Positions 26,200-35,190 are shown, counted from the first letter of the stretch. The stretch is DNA of 64,000 bases from Desulfovibrio sp. (GCA_017528345.1 JAFXOX010000002.1:1-64000), one strand, 5' to 3'. Notes: generated by a model not told the origin, from the sequence alone. Made by a program: numbers and translations.

Positions 26200-26253
26200 C
26201 ACGACTTTTCAGCGTGCTGGCCCTGTCATGACAGGGAAAAAAACGCTGCCTCC
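26200..26253 (-). promoter_or_regulatory. Leader with Shine-Dalgarno and start codon separated by a hairpin (alr)
   Basis: On the minus strand GGAGG (26253-26249) is followed by CAGCGT (26248-26243), a perfect palindrome CCCTGTCATGACAGGG (26236-26221), then ACGCTG (26215-26210), AAAAGTCGTG and the ATG. CAGCGT and ACGCTG match those before era and rubredoxin exactly, while the inner hairpin differs. Confidence 0.75.
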
Positions 26254-26403
26254 GATGTTTTTACTGACTTTGCCGTTTTCCTCTGGCAGGCTTCTTCAAG
26301 CCAAAACGCATGCGCCTGCCATGGGGCGATACTTGCTAAGGTTGCCATTGCCCGCCACATCCGTCAATGAAAAAATCCCTGACAACCCTGTCCAGCCTGA
26401 CAG

Positions 26404-26479
26404 CAGTTACAGTTCACAACCGAGCACAAGGCGCAGCAAGGTACCTAGGCGTCGTTGAAACGCCTGTGAATAGTAACTG
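26404..26479 (+). other. Nested inverted repeats upstream of glpX
   Basis: CAGTTAC (26404-26410) pairs with GTAACTG (26473-26479), and GTTCAC (26412-26417) with GTGAAT (26466-26471, one G-T). Inside, AGGCGT-CGTTGAA-ACGCCT (26447-26465) forms a perfect hairpin. It may be a structured RNA leader or a relic of a mobile-element end. No T-run follows. Confidence 0.4.
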
Positions 26480-26493
26480 ACAGCAAGGGAGCT

Positions 26494-26537
26494 TATGTGG
26501 GAATTTCCTTGCCTTTTTGTCTGTTCTGCATCAAACT
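26494..26537 (+). repeat. Short dispersed repeat, copy 2 of 3
   Basis: GGGAATTTCCTTGCCTTTTT followed by GTCTGTTCTGCATCAAACT recurs at 63354-63392 (closest) and, less exactly, at 424-452. All three copies are intergenic and in plus orientation. Confidence 0.5.
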
Positions 26538-26638
26538 GTTGACACCCGCGAAGGCCCATACGCCAGGCCGGCAGGGATCACGCGCGAGCCCAGTGTCCGC
26601 GCATTTTTTTGATGATGACAAAACCTTGGAGGCGAGTA

Positions 26639-27622
26639 ATGGCAGAAGCTCCAGAAAGAAATCTGGCCATGGATATTGTCCGTATCACCGAAGCGGCAGC
26701 TCTGGCATCAGCCCGCTGGCTTGGCCGCGGCGACAAAAATGCCGGTGACGGAGCCGCAGTGGATGCCATGCGCAACAGCTTTTCCTCCCTGAATATCGAC
26801 GGCACAGTGGTCATCGGCGAGGGCGAAAAAGACAATGCCCCCATGCTCGCCAATGGCGAACGCGTGGGCACAGGTGCAGGGCCGAAACTGGACGTAGCTG
26901 TGGACCCTGTGGAAGGGACCAATCTCCTCGCCTATGGCAGGCCCAATGCCATCTCCGTGATCGGAGTGGCACCCAAGGGCAGCATGTTCAATCCTGGTCC
27001 CAGTTTCTACATGCGCAAGCTTGTTGTCCCTCACGAGGCGCGCAATGTCATTGACATCGATGCCCCTGTCAAGGTCAATCTTGCCAATATCGCCAAGGCG
27101 CTAGGCAAAGACGTTCAGGACCTCGTGGTCTTTGTCCTTGATAAACCAAGGCATAAAGAGCTCATTGATGCTATCCGCACAGCCGGTGCCCGCATTCAGC
27201 TCCAGACCGATGGCGATGTGGCTGGTGCTCTGATGGCTACAGATCCTCGAAGTGAAGTGGATGTGATGATGGGAACAGGCGGCACCCCTGAGGGTGTGAT
27301 CTCGGCCTGTGCCATCAAGGGCATGGGCGGCGAAATTCTGGCACGCCTTGACCCCCAGAGCTATGTGGAAAAAGAAGCCATTCAAGAAGCAAGTATCGAC
27401 ATTCGCGAGACCCTGTCCACAAGCACTCTTGTCAAAAGCGACGACTGCTTCTTTGCGGCTACAGGCATTTCTGGCGGAGACTTTCTCCATGGTGTACACT
27501 ATCGTGCCCACCATGCCGTGACCCATTCCATGGTCATTCGCAGCAAGACTGGCACCTTGCGCTATGTGGAAAGCTATCACAATATGAGCAAACTCTCCAA
27601 AATCAGCGCCGTCAGGTACTAA
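26639..27622 (+). CDS. glpX: Class II fructose-1,6-bisphosphatase
   Basis: Gluconeogenic phosphatase, 327 aa, hydrolysing fructose-1,6-bisphosphate. Motifs: WLGRGDKNAGDGAAVDAMR, VIGEGEKDNAPML, DPVEGTNLLAYGRPNA (metal-binding core) and GGTPEGVISA. Start at 26639 has GGAGG seven bases upstream. Followed after six bases by an exported protein of unknown function. A long antisense frame (27101-28531) is a shadow. Confidence 0.95.
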   Translation: MAEAPERNLAMDIVRITEAAALASARWLGRGDKNAGDGAAVDAMRNSFSSLNIDGTVVIGEGEKDNAPMLANGERVGTGAGPKLDVAVDPVEGTNLLAYGRPNAISVIGVAPKGSMFNPGPSFYMRKLVVPHEARNVIDIDAPVKVNLANIAKALGKDVQDLVVFVLDKPRHKELIDAIRTAGARIQLQTDGDVAGALMATDPRSEVDVMMGTGGTPEGVISACAIKGMGGEILARLDPQSYVEKEAIQEASIDIRETLSTSTLVKSDDCFFAATGISGGDFLHGVHYRAHHAVTHSMVIRSKTGTLRYVESYHNMSKLSKISAVRY

Positions 27623-27628
27623 TGGCCC

Positions 27629-28150
27629 ATGCTGCAAAGGATTCTTCACACTCTCCTGCTGCTTCTGCTGACTCTTTCCCTGACAATTCCGGCTTTGGAT
27701 GCGGCCTTCGCTGCCGGCCGCAAGGAGACCGCATCCAAAACACTTACGGTCTATGACAATCAGGGACCGGTCAGTGAAAAAGAACTCTTGCGCTTTCTTG
27801 AGGTTTTGCCGGAATTCAGAAACTGGGCAAGAAAAGAGCATGAAGAGGCCCATCCTCTGCTCACAGCAGGTCGTCCCGACTTTTTCTATTCCGACAATGC
27901 CGCCCTCTGGATCAAAAAACGCGGCTGGGATCCCAGACGCTTTTTCTGCATCATGGGCAGAATGGCTGCAGCCCTCGTCATTGCCGAAGAAGGCAATGAC
28001 CTCAAAGGGATTCGGCCACCTGATATGCCAAAAGTCAGTGATGCCGAAACAGAGCTCGCCCATCGTCACCTCGGCCAGTTGCTCAAAATAGGCGGCGCGG
28101 CAGCTCCCTCCGTGGAGGTCGGAGCTCCTGTTCTGCCCGCCAAAAAATAA
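27629..28150 (+). CDS. Exported protein of unknown function
   Basis: 173 aa with a cleavable signal peptide (LLLLLLTLSLTIPALDAAFA, residues 9-28). The mature part has an acidic helical region (VSEKELLRFLEVLPEFRNWA) and a conserved-looking WDPRRFFCIMGRMAAA. Not recognised. Closely spaced between glpX and a lipoprotein gene, so probably in one transcript with them. Confidence 0.7.
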   Translation: MLQRILHTLLLLLLTLSLTIPALDAAFAAGRKETASKTLTVYDNQGPVSEKELLRFLEVLPEFRNWARKEHEEAHPLLTAGRPDFFYSDNAALWIKKRGWDPRRFFCIMGRMAAALVIAEEGNDLKGIRPPDMPKVSDAETELAHRHLGQLLKIGGAAAPSVEVGAPVLPAKK

Positions 28151-28168
28151 GACGCCAGGTTTCGCGCC

Positions 28169-28813
28169 ATGCTCCACCGCTGTTTTGCGCTCTTCACCTT
28201 CCTCTGCCTCTCCGTGCTTCTCTGTGCCTGTGAAGAGGAAAAGCCAAAAATCATGCTCTTTGAGCAGTACTATTACGGCATGCCCTTCAAGGAAGTGCAG
28301 GCACGTTCTCAGGCAGCCTACTGCCGTGACAGTTTCGACAGTCTCTGTCGACCCAATCCTGTCACCTTCTTCAGAGAAAGTTGGTACCAACGTTTCCTCT
28401 TCAAACGTGAACGCCTTGTTGCCGTCCAGCTTATCAGCCGAAAGCCAGATACCTCCCGTAAGCTCATTGACACCTGGCTGGACACGGGTTTCCGCTTTAT
28501 GCCGGTAAGTATCACAAGTGGAGGCAAGCAATTAGACCTCTTTGCCGCTATCAAAGCCACGGGCAAGGAAGGCGCACGTAAAGCCGTCCACAATTTCACG
28601 CGCGCCACAGCCGCAGATCTCGAGATGATCTATCTTTACCTCGATCTCCAGGGCAAGGAAAATGCCCTGAACAATTTCAACAATCTCAGCGGCATTTTCA
28701 ACCGGGGGCCACGCGACATCGTGGGCATTGAAGAAAAGGTCAATGATAAGGAAATCATCGTCAGCTTTATTGCCCCCATTGCCGACTGGCAGGACAGAGG
28801 CAATCCTCGCTAA
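28169..28813 (+). CDS. Putative lipoprotein of unknown function
   Basis: 214 aa. Signal with lipobox LCAC (Cys21) followed by acidic residues EEEKPK. The mature part is mixed alpha-beta (FEQYYYGMPFKEVQARSQ, AVQLISRKPDTSRKL). No domain recognised. It lies 18 bases after the previous exported protein and about 110 bases before rpsF. Confidence 0.7.
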   Translation: MLHRCFALFTFLCLSVLLCACEEEKPKIMLFEQYYYGMPFKEVQARSQAAYCRDSFDSLCRPNPVTFFRESWYQRFLFKRERLVAVQLISRKPDTSRKLIDTWLDTGFRFMPVSITSGGKQLDLFAAIKATGKEGARKAVHNFTRATAADLEMIYLYLDLQGKENALNNFNNLSGIFNRGPRDIVGIEEKVNDKEIIVSFIAPIADWQDRGNPR

Positions 28814-28921
28814 GGTGAAATCCTGAAAAAAAGCTTGACATTCAACGAGAAAAATCTATAATTGAAAATTCCTTGCTCATATATTGTGGTATGGGCTGTC
28901 AATCCAAAAGGAGTTACTTCG

Positions 28922-29227
28922 ATGCGGAAATTTGAAACGCTTCTGCTCCTTTCACCGGAACTTGCCAGTGACGCCAGAGAAAGTCTTTTGAGCTCTCTCA
29001 CCGGTATCATTGAACGCGAAGGTGGAAAAATGGTCACTGCGGACCATTGGGGCATGCGGGATCTTGCCTATCCTGTGCGCAAAGTGATGCGCGGCTACTA
29101 TGTACGGCTTGAGTATATTGCTCCTGCCCAGCTTGTGGCCGAGCTTGAACGCAATATCAGAAATAGCGACGGCATTTTTAAATTCGTCACAGTCAGGCTG
29201 GCCGATGCCGCCGAGGAGGTGGCATAA
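28922..29227 (+). CDS. rpsF: 30S ribosomal protein S6
   Basis: 101 aa with the S6 features [23 protein letters not shown] and YYVRLEY. Start at 28922 follows AAAGGAG. First gene of the rpsF-rpsR-rplI-dnaB run; it overlaps rpsR by one base (TAATG). Confidence 0.96.
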   Translation: MRKFETLLLLSPELASDARESLLSSLTGIIEREGGKMVTADHWGMRDLAYPVRKVMRGYYVRLEYIAPAQLVAELERNIRNSDGIFKFVTVRLADAAEEVA

Positions 29228-29490
29228 TGGCTTTTAAGAAACGCTTTCCCCCACGGCGCAAATACTGCCGTTTCTGTGCCGACGCTGAGCTGCCACTGAA
29301 CTACAAGCGTCCCGACATTCTCAGAGACTTTGTCACAGAGCGTGGCAAAATCATTGCCCGGCGCATCACTGGCACTTGTGCCCATCATCAGCGGCTGCTG
29401 ACCCGTGAGATCAAGCGTGCCCGTCAAATGGCTCTTCTGATCTACACAGCGACGCATGATTCTCAAGTCAAGAAAAAGAGCACCATCTAG
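29227..29490 (+). CDS. rpsR: 30S ribosomal protein S18
   Basis: 87 aa, [20 protein letters not shown] then [20 protein letters not shown], the S18 signature. The two cysteines near the N-terminus (YCRFC) mark the zinc-binding C+ form. Translationally coupled to rpsF. Confidence 0.97.
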   Translation: MAFKKRFPPRRKYCRFCADAELPLNYKRPDILRDFVTERGKIIARRITGTCAHHQRLLTREIKRARQMALLIYTATHDSQVKKKSTI

Positions 29491-29500
29491 GAGGCGCGCC

Positions 29501-30019
29501 ATGAAACTTATTCTTCGCGCCGACGTGGAAAATCTCGGCAGTCTTGGCGATGTGGTCACGGTGAAAGCCGGTTATGGCCGTAACTATCTTTTACCCCAGG
29601 GTCTGGCCATGGTCGCCAGTCCCGCCAACCTGAAAACCTTTGAACTTGAGCGCAAAAAACTGCAGGCAAAGATGGATGCCCTGCGTGCCGAAGCGCAGGA
29701 TCTGCAGACGCGTCTGGAAGCCCTGGAAGTTGTTATTCCCATGCATGTGGGCGACAACGACAAGCTCTATGGTTCTGTGACCACGAGCATTATCGGTGAC
29801 GCTCTGGCCGCTCTGGGCACCGAGGTTGACCGCAGACGCATTCTTTTGGACGCCCCCATCCGTACCCTTGGTGAGCATCCTGTGCGTGTGCGCCTGCATG
29901 CCAGTGTTATTGCCATGGTCAAGGTCAAGGTCGTCAGCGATCAGAAACCTGAAGAAGAACCTGCTGAAGAAGCAGAGGTTGTGGCCGAAACGCCTGAGAC
30001 TTCAGAAGCAGCTCAGTAA
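29501..30019 (+). CDS. rplI: 50S ribosomal protein L9
   Basis: 172 aa. N-domain MKLILRADVENLGSLGDVV and GYGRNYLLPQGLA, long connecting helix, C-domain with YGSVTTSII and an extra acidic tail of about 25 residues (EEEPAEEAEVVAETPETSEA). GGAGG precedes the ATG. The tail is longer than in E. coli L9. Confidence 0.96.
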   Translation: MKLILRADVENLGSLGDVVTVKAGYGRNYLLPQGLAMVASPANLKTFELERKKLQAKMDALRAEAQDLQTRLEALEVVIPMHVGDNDKLYGSVTTSIIGDALAALGTEVDRRRILLDAPIRTLGEHPVRVRLHASVIAMVKVKVVSDQKPEEEPAEEAEVVAETPETSEAAQ

Positions 30020-30021
30020 GA

Positions 30022-31521
30022 ATGAGTCAATCGCAACCGTACCGCTCCTCTGGAGATTACTCCAGAGGAGCATTTCATTCTCAGAGACCTGCCAGTCCCA
30101 AGGCCGAGCAGGATCTTCTGCAACGCGTTCCTCCCAACAGCTATGAAGCTGAAGTGGCGGTTCTGGCAGCTATGTTCTCTGACAAGGAGGGTGCAGCCAC
30201 TGCCTTTGATATCATCAAATCGCCAGATGATTTCTACGACCCCAGACATGCTCTCATCTTCAGGGCCTGTCAGGAGCTCTACGAGGCCAACCGCCCCATT
30301 GATCTGGTCACCACAGCAGAACAGCTGCGTATTCTTGAGGCCTATGACAAAGCCGGTGGTTCAAGCTACCTCTCAGAAATTTCCATGGCCATTGTCAGTG
30401 CGGCCCATGCGGAATTCTATGCCAAAACCGTGCGGGACAAGGCAACTCAGCGCAAACTCATTGATGTCTGCTCGGAAATCATCAGCAATAGCTATCAGAC
30501 AACTGACGATGTCGCCGGCCTTCTGGATAAATCAGAACATGCGGTCTTCTCCATTGCTGAACGTATGGAGGAGCAGAGTTTTGAGTCGACCAAAAAGATC
30601 ATCGATAATATTTTTGAACGTCTGAGCAAGGCGGCCGGCAAACGCAATGAACTCACAGGCGTAACAACAGGCTTTGACAAGCTCGATCGACTGACAGCTG
30701 GTCTCCAGCCTTCTGATCTGATTATCGTCGCCGCAAGGCCCTCCATGGGCAAAACGGCCTTTGCCCTTTCCCTTGCCGTCAACGCCGCACTCTCTCCACA
30801 GGCTACACCGGTGGCCATTTTCTCTCTTGAAATGAGCCGCGAGCAGCTGATACAGCGCATGCTTGCGCTCACCGCCCATGTGGACATGAGCAAGCTGCGT
30901 CAGGCCTACCGTCTCACCGATGATGACTGGAATTTTCTCTATGAAGCTGGCGGGAAACTGAACGGAGCCCCAATCTATATCGACGACACAGCGACGCTCT
31001 CGACCATGGAGCTGCGCGCCCGCGTACGCCGTCTGAAATCCAAGTACAATATTGGTCTTGTCGTCGTGGACTATCTGCAGCTGATGCGTAGCCCACGCGG
31101 CAAAGACTCACGAGAATTGGAAATTTCCGACATTTCCCGCACGCTCAAGGCCGTTGCCAAAGATCTGAATATTCCTGTTGTTGCCCTTTCCCAGCTCAAC
31201 CGCAAGGTTGAAGAACGCGCCCGTGAGGACAAACGCCCGCAAATGTCTGACCTGCGTGAATCTGGTGCCATCGAACAGGACGCCGACATCATCATGTTTA
31301 TCTACCGCGATGATGTCTATAAGCACAAAAATCCCGCAGAGCGCCCGGAAGTCGGAAAGGCTGAAATTATCATCGGCAAGCAGCGCAATGGGCCGACAGG
31401 CATAGCCGAGCTACTCTTCCACTCGCGTTTTACCTCCTTTGAAAATATGACCGAAGACTGGGTGGGTCTGCCATCCGAAAATATGTCAGCAAACCTTGTA
31501 AATTCTGCAGATGACGCGTGA
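30022..31521 (+). CDS. dnaB: Replicative DNA helicase DnaB
   Basis: Hexameric helicase of the replication fork, 499 aa. N-terminal domain VPPNSYEAEVAVLAAMFSD; RecA core with Walker A AARPSMGKTAFAL, Walker B LVVVDYLQLM, and SQLNRKVEERA, DLRESGAIEQDAD. Two bases after rplI, a common pairing in this phylum. No intein. Confidence 0.97.
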   Translation: MSQSQPYRSSGDYSRGAFHSQRPASPKAEQDLLQRVPPNSYEAEVAVLAAMFSDKEGAATAFDIIKSPDDFYDPRHALIFRACQELYEANRPIDLVTTAEQLRILEAYDKAGGSSYLSEISMAIVSAAHAEFYAKTVRDKATQRKLIDVCSEIISNSYQTTDDVAGLLDKSEHAVFSIAERMEEQSFESTKKIIDNIFERLSKAAGKRNELTGVTTGFDKLDRLTAGLQPSDLIIVAARPSMGKTAFALSLAVNAALSPQATPVAIFSLEMSREQLIQRMLALTAHVDMSKLRQAYRLTDDDWNFLYEAGGKLNGAPIYIDDTATLSTMELRARVRRLKSKYNIGLVVVDYLQLMRSPRGKDSRELEISDISRTLKAVAKDLNIPVVALSQLNRKVEERAREDKRPQMSDLRESGAIEQDADIIMFIYRDDVYKHKNPAERPEVGKAEIIIGKQRNGPTGIAELLFHSRFTSFENMTEDWVGLPSENMSANLVNSADDA

Positions 31522-31537
31522 AACTGGCGTTTTTGCG

Positions 31538-31567
31538 TTGACAAAGCAGCTAAACCGTGTTTAAGTA
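31538..31567 (+). promoter_or_regulatory. Promoter of the RRM protein gene
   Basis: TTGACA (31538-31543), 17 bases, then TTAAGT (31561-31566). The transcript would start near 31573. An inverted repeat AGCTAAA...TTTAGCT (31548-31554 and 31568-31574) spans the -10 and could be an operator. Downstream, GTGCGT (31575) pairs with ACGCAC (31604) near the 5' end of the message. Confidence 0.55.
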
Positions 31568-31639
31568 TTTAGCTGTGCGTGCTAGTAAGCTGTTTGCTGG
31601 CAAACGCACGGTTTCACTGTTTTTTCGAGAGGTTAGTTC

Positions 31640-31906
31640 ATGTCTAAGTCCATTTATGTGGGAAATCTTCCCTGGTCGGCTACTGAGGAACAGGTTCGCG
31701 AACTTTTTCAGGCTTATGGAGAAGTTCAGTCCGTGAAACTGATCAGTGACAGAGAAACAGGTCGTGCACGTGGTTTCGGCTTTGTCGAAATGGAAGATGA
31801 AGCTGCCAATGCCGCCATTGAAGCTCTGGAGAACTACAGCTTTGGTGGCCGTACGCTCAGAGTGAACGAAGCAAAGCCCCGTGCTCCTCGTGCCCCCAGG
31901 TACTAA
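31640..31906 (+). CDS. RNA-binding protein with one RRM domain
   Basis: 88 aa, a single RNA recognition motif with RNP2 IYVGNL and RNP1 RGFGFVEM, and a short basic tail (KPRAPRAPRY). Bacterial RRM proteins of this kind are common in cyanobacteria and deltaproteobacteria and are often cold- or stress-linked. Monocistronic, with its own promoter, structured leader and terminator. Confidence 0.93.
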   Translation: MSKSIYVGNLPWSATEEQVRELFQAYGEVQSVKLISDRETGRARGFGFVEMEDEAANAAIEALENYSFGGRTLRVNEAKPRAPRAPRY

Positions 31907-31927
31907 TAGCACATACGATGCATGAAG

Positions 31928-31953
31928 GCCTCACGCAAGTGAGGCTTTTTTTT
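31928..31953 (+). terminator. Intrinsic terminator of the RRM gene
   Basis: GCCTCAC-GCAA-GTGAGGC followed by eight T. Confidence 0.95.
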
Positions 31954-32105
31954 GCCAGAACCTTGCTGCAATTCTGAACAAAGGATGCGGTTTTTTCAGG
32001 GAAAAGGAGAAAAAGGGAGGGAGAAAAAAGAGAACAAGAATAGACCCCTTCACAGCGTGAAAGGTCCGCAAAAGAAGAATAGCTCAATATCAGAAGAGGT
32101 AACGC

Positions 32106-32525
32106 TTAGCTTCCGTTTTCTGCCAGACAGACAGTAGGCGCCTCCGGAGTTCCCTTCTCCACGGTCCCGGGGAACTGTGAATAGATAGCGCGAAGCCTTG
32201 TTAAAATCGTCACCACACTGTCCAGATCCTCAACGCTCATTGTTTCCCTCGCCGACAAAAGACGCGAGGAGCAGAGGAGATAGAGCGTATTCAGCTTGGC
32301 AGCTAGATCACCACCGCTCTTGAAATCAAGAGAGCGGGAAAGTTCGCCGATAATTTCAAGGGCCCTGTTGACGAGCAGGCCACGGGTGGCGAACTTCTGT
32401 GCAACCATCTGATCTCGTGCCTGCTGCAAATACTGCAGGGCACCGTCATACAGACCAAGCAAGAGCTGCCCTTGACTGACTTCCTGTCGTCTCGGGCTGA
32501 AGTATGTACGAACAGCCTTACGCAT
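32106..32525 (-). CDS. fliS: Flagellin chaperone FliS
   Basis: 139 aa helical chaperone that caps flagellin before export. QGQLLLGLYDGALQYLQQA near the start and NRALEIIGELSRSLDFKSGG in the middle are characteristic. Monocistronic here, away from the fliL-Q run. Its upstream region holds a tnpB tail relic. Confidence 0.88.
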   Translation of the reverse strand: MRKAVRTYFSPRRQEVSQGQLLLGLYDGALQYLQQARDQMVAQKFATRGLLVNRALEIIGELSRSLDFKSGGDLAAKLNTLYLLCSSRLLSARETMSVEDLDSVVTILTRLRAIYSQFPGTVEKGTPEAPTVCLAENGS

Positions 32526-32556
32526 AGCATACCTACCTTAAGTTTCGTCCATGAAA

Positions 32557-32740
32557 CTTAGTGAACACCCGCAACGGGCTTCCTGCTTCTCCGATCTCAG
32601 GGATCTCCACAGGCGTAAATTCGGACAGTTCCTGCCCTATTGGCAAGCGACCCACTTCAGGGCACGCTTTGCTTGTAGACTACCAAAGAGTTCTGACAGC
32701 TGCAAGTTTTTTTCCTGCAGGGAAATTAGGTTGTGCCCAG
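32557..32740 (-). mobile_element. tnpB C-terminal relic, copy R3
   Basis: On the minus strand one frame reads VGRLPIGQELSEFTPVEIPE then IGEAGSPLRVF, like the tail of IS1341-type TnpB (EFTPVE...EAGS). The DNA GAATTTACGCCTGTGGAGA matches GAATCTACGCCTGTGGAGA of copy R2. A short stem CCCG-TTG-CGGG and GTTCAC close it. It lies directly upstream of fliS. Confidence 0.6.
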
Positions 32741-34921
32741 AATCTCGTCAAAACGCTGCCGCTGCGAAAAGAGGAAATTTTCACAATCCTGGGCATTGAG
32801 AGGCTTTGAGAAAAAATAGCCCTGAATCACAGCGCAGCCGTTATCCGTTAGAAAATCAAGTTGAGAGCGCTCCTCCACACCTTCAGCCACAGTCTCCATG
32901 CCAAGACCTGAGGCAAGGCCAAGGATGCCCTTGACGAGATTGTTGGAGCTATTGGCCTGGGCATTGAGATCATCAATGAACTTCTTATCAATCTTCAGAC
33001 AGGCTATGGGCAGCGCATGGAGATAGAGCAACGAAGAGTAGCCTGTGCCGAAATCGTCAAGAGAGACCTGAATACCAGCGTTGGTGAGTTGGGCAATTGC
33101 CTTGGACGCAACATCGAGATTGGTCACAAGACAGGTTTCGGTAACCTCCACCTCGATGAGGGAAGGATCTGTGCCTTCTGAGGTTATAATCTTTTGAACC
33201 TCTTCGGCAAAAGTCTCTGCAAGTATACTTTTGGCTGACATATTCACCGACACAGGAACTGCGCAACCTTCAGCAGCCCACACCTTGACCTGACGACAGG
33301 CTTTGCGCAGCACAAGCATGTCAATACGCGCCACAAGATTGATTTCCTCGGCAACAGGAATAAATGCTGAGGGCGGAATCCAACGGCCGTCGTCCAAATG
33401 CCAGCGCACCAAGGCCTCAAGCCCCACAACTCGACGACGGATGCCGTCGACTTTTGGCTGATAGAAAACGGTGAGGGCATTTTCTTCAACGGCCCTGTGT
33501 AAAGCCGCCTCCAGAGCCATGCGCTTACTTGCTTCCTCATCCATGCGCACATTGAAGAAAGAGAGGATATTCTTCCCGGCACTTTTAGCCGCGTACATGG
33601 CAAGCTCAGCTCTCTGCAGGAGCTTGTGGGCATCCTGGCCGTCTTCGGGCGCGCAGGCAATGCCAATGCTTGCACTCAAAAAGATGGATTGGCCTGAGAT
33701 ATCAAAAGCCGTGTCAAAGGCTTTAAGCACGAGGTTGCCAATGATCTCCGCTTCATCCCGGCTCTCACATTCGCTGAAGAGAAGAAATTCATCCCCACCA
33801 GAACGCCCCGCAAAGCCTTGAAAAGGCAATTTCCGAAATCTGCTCGCGACTTCAAACAGTAGCAAATCACCAAACTTATGACCGTAGCTCTCATTAACGC
33901 TCTTGAAGCGGTCAATATCTACAACAATCACCGTAACGTGCCGGCTATTGTCTGCAAGTATTGTAGCCAGATGCTCAAGAAGAAAGTTTTTATTATAGAG
34001 GCCTGTCAGGCTGTCGTGATTTTCCCGATACGCAATCTCCCGGCGCATGGCAGCCTGTTCATTATAGTGGAGAACAGTCATGCCAACGATGAGCAGGGCA
34101 AGCCCCAAGCCAAGCATCAGAAGAAAGTTTTTAAAGGACATCTGCCGGCCCACACGAGCAATGCTTCTTTCAATATTGAGCTCTAAGCACCAGCTAGGTT
34201 CATGAAAGATATCCTTGCAGCGGGTAATAACTGAAAAAAGATTTTCGGTTATGGCGAGTTTAATGTCCCCTTGAGCTTCCAGGGCAGGATTGTCGAAGGC
34301 CGCCAAAGGCAGGAAGTTAAAAGTTTTGCGTGTGAAGCGTTCAGCCTCCGCCACAAAATCTCGGTCCAAGGCCTGCCCCATGATGAGGTAGCCCTTGGGC
34401 TCCTTCTGCTGATTGCCATCATAGATCCTATGGATAGCAATTACATTGACTTCATCGCCAATCTTCACAAAGCCCGACAGCCAATCCTGTTCGCCACTAT
34501 TCAACGTTCTAACAAGGCGGGCCACAACATCGTTGCGCGCAGTCCTGAAGGCCCCATCACGCGTTGCCTTCTTGGGATCTACGATTTTAAAGGGCTTTTC
34601 CGCATCTCTGAAAAAATAAACAAAAGAAATGTTTTGCGAAGTAAGAAAGCCGTCCTCAAAATTGCTCCTGATGAAATCCTCGTCGCGCTCATCTACATAC
34701 TCGTACACCTCGTCCCAGCAAGCCCAATCCATAACGCGTTTGCGCATCTGAAGCTCAACCGAGAAGAGATGATTGTTCAGCTGCAGCAGATTTTCTTCAG
34801 CATGCTGCTGTTCGAGCTTTTCAACACCGCGAATGACCACAACCTCACTGATCAGATAGGTCAGAAAGGCAAAGACAGCGACGGCTAGGATGCCTAGAAG
34901 GTATACGAAGGCTTGTCTCAC
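32726..34921 (-). CDS. Membrane GGDEF-EAL protein with periplasmic CHASE4-like sensor
   Basis: 731 aa, cyclic di-GMP turnover. Helix 1 (5-30) and helix 2 (about 262-282) bracket a periplasmic domain of the CHASE4 type (RVMDWACWDEVYEYVDE). The cyclase domain has RSGGDEF; the phosphodiesterase domain has EALVRW, SVNMSA, EVTETC, LDDFGTGYSSL, KIDKKF and AEGVE, so the metal and catalytic residues are all present. It may be bifunctional. Start is GTG with GGAG upstream. Its start faces repeat R4. Confidence 0.93.
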   Translation of the reverse strand: MRQAFVYLLGILAVAVFAFLTYLISEVVVIRGVEKLEQQHAEENLLQLNNHLFSVELQMRKRVMDWACWDEVYEYVDERDEDFIRSNFEDGFLTSQNISFVYFFRDAEKPFKIVDPKKATRDGAFRTARNDVVARLVRTLNSGEQDWLSGFVKIGDEVNVIAIHRIYDGNQQKEPKGYLIMGQALDRDFVAEAERFTRKTFNFLPLAAFDNPALEAQGDIKLAITENLFSVITRCKDIFHEPSWCLELNIERSIARVGRQMSFKNFLLMLGLGLALLIVGMTVLHYNEQAAMRREIAYRENHDSLTGLYNKNFLLEHLATILADNSRHVTVIVVDIDRFKSVNESYGHKFGDLLLFEVASRFRKLPFQGFAGRSGGDEFLLFSECESRDEAEIIGNLVLKAFDTAFDISGQSIFLSASIGIACAPEDGQDAHKLLQRAELAMYAAKSAGKNILSFFNVRMDEEASKRMALEAALHRAVEENALTVFYQPKVDGIRRRVVGLEALVRWHLDDGRWIPPSAFIPVAEEINLVARIDMLVLRKACRQVKVWAAEGCAVPVSVNMSAKSILAETFAEEVQKIITSEGTDPSLIEVEVTETCLVTNLDVASKAIAQLTNAGIQVSLDDFGTGYSSLLYLHALPIACLKIDKKFIDDLNAQANSSNNLVKGILGLASGLGMETVAEGVEERSQLDFLTDNGCAVIQGYFFSKPLNAQDCENFLFSQRQRFDEILGTT

Positions 34922-34942
34922 ATGATCTCCAGACTGTTCCCA

Positions 34943-35190
34943 TTGACATCCCCGCCTAAAGTCGGAGGATTTCTATCGATAGGGCAATTGGCCCACATCA
35001 TAGGCGGGTTCCTGCGAAATATGGACTGCCCGAAGGAAACTTCGCTTGATTTTCGCCTGCAAATTTCCACTGTGGGGAATGCTGCAGCCGTGCACCAAAG
35101 ACCTCTTCCCTCAGGCCTCACTGTCTCTCCACAGGCTGACACGGCCTGCCGGCAGCCTAAGAGCAGTTTGCGACAGGAAAAGCAAAGAAA
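34943..35190 (-). mobile_element. TnpB 3'-end / right-end relic, copy R4
   Basis: Homologous over about 230 bases to R1. In minus orientation GTGTCAGCCTGTGGAGAGAC opens it and GAAATCCTCCGACTTTAGGC followed by GGGGATGTCAAT closes it. Translation gives AVSACGETVRPEGRG and later SFGQSIFRRNPP, a TnpB tail; R1 gives AVSAYGE and SGQSSFRRNQP. No transposase core. Bases 35191-35436 hold nothing recognised apart from the neuB Shine-Dalgarno. Confidence 0.7.

Noticed and set aside
27101..28531. 476-codon open frame on the minus strand
   Set aside because: It is antisense to glpX and the two exported-protein genes, which have family motifs, signals and Shine-Dalgarno sites; the minus frame shows none of these.
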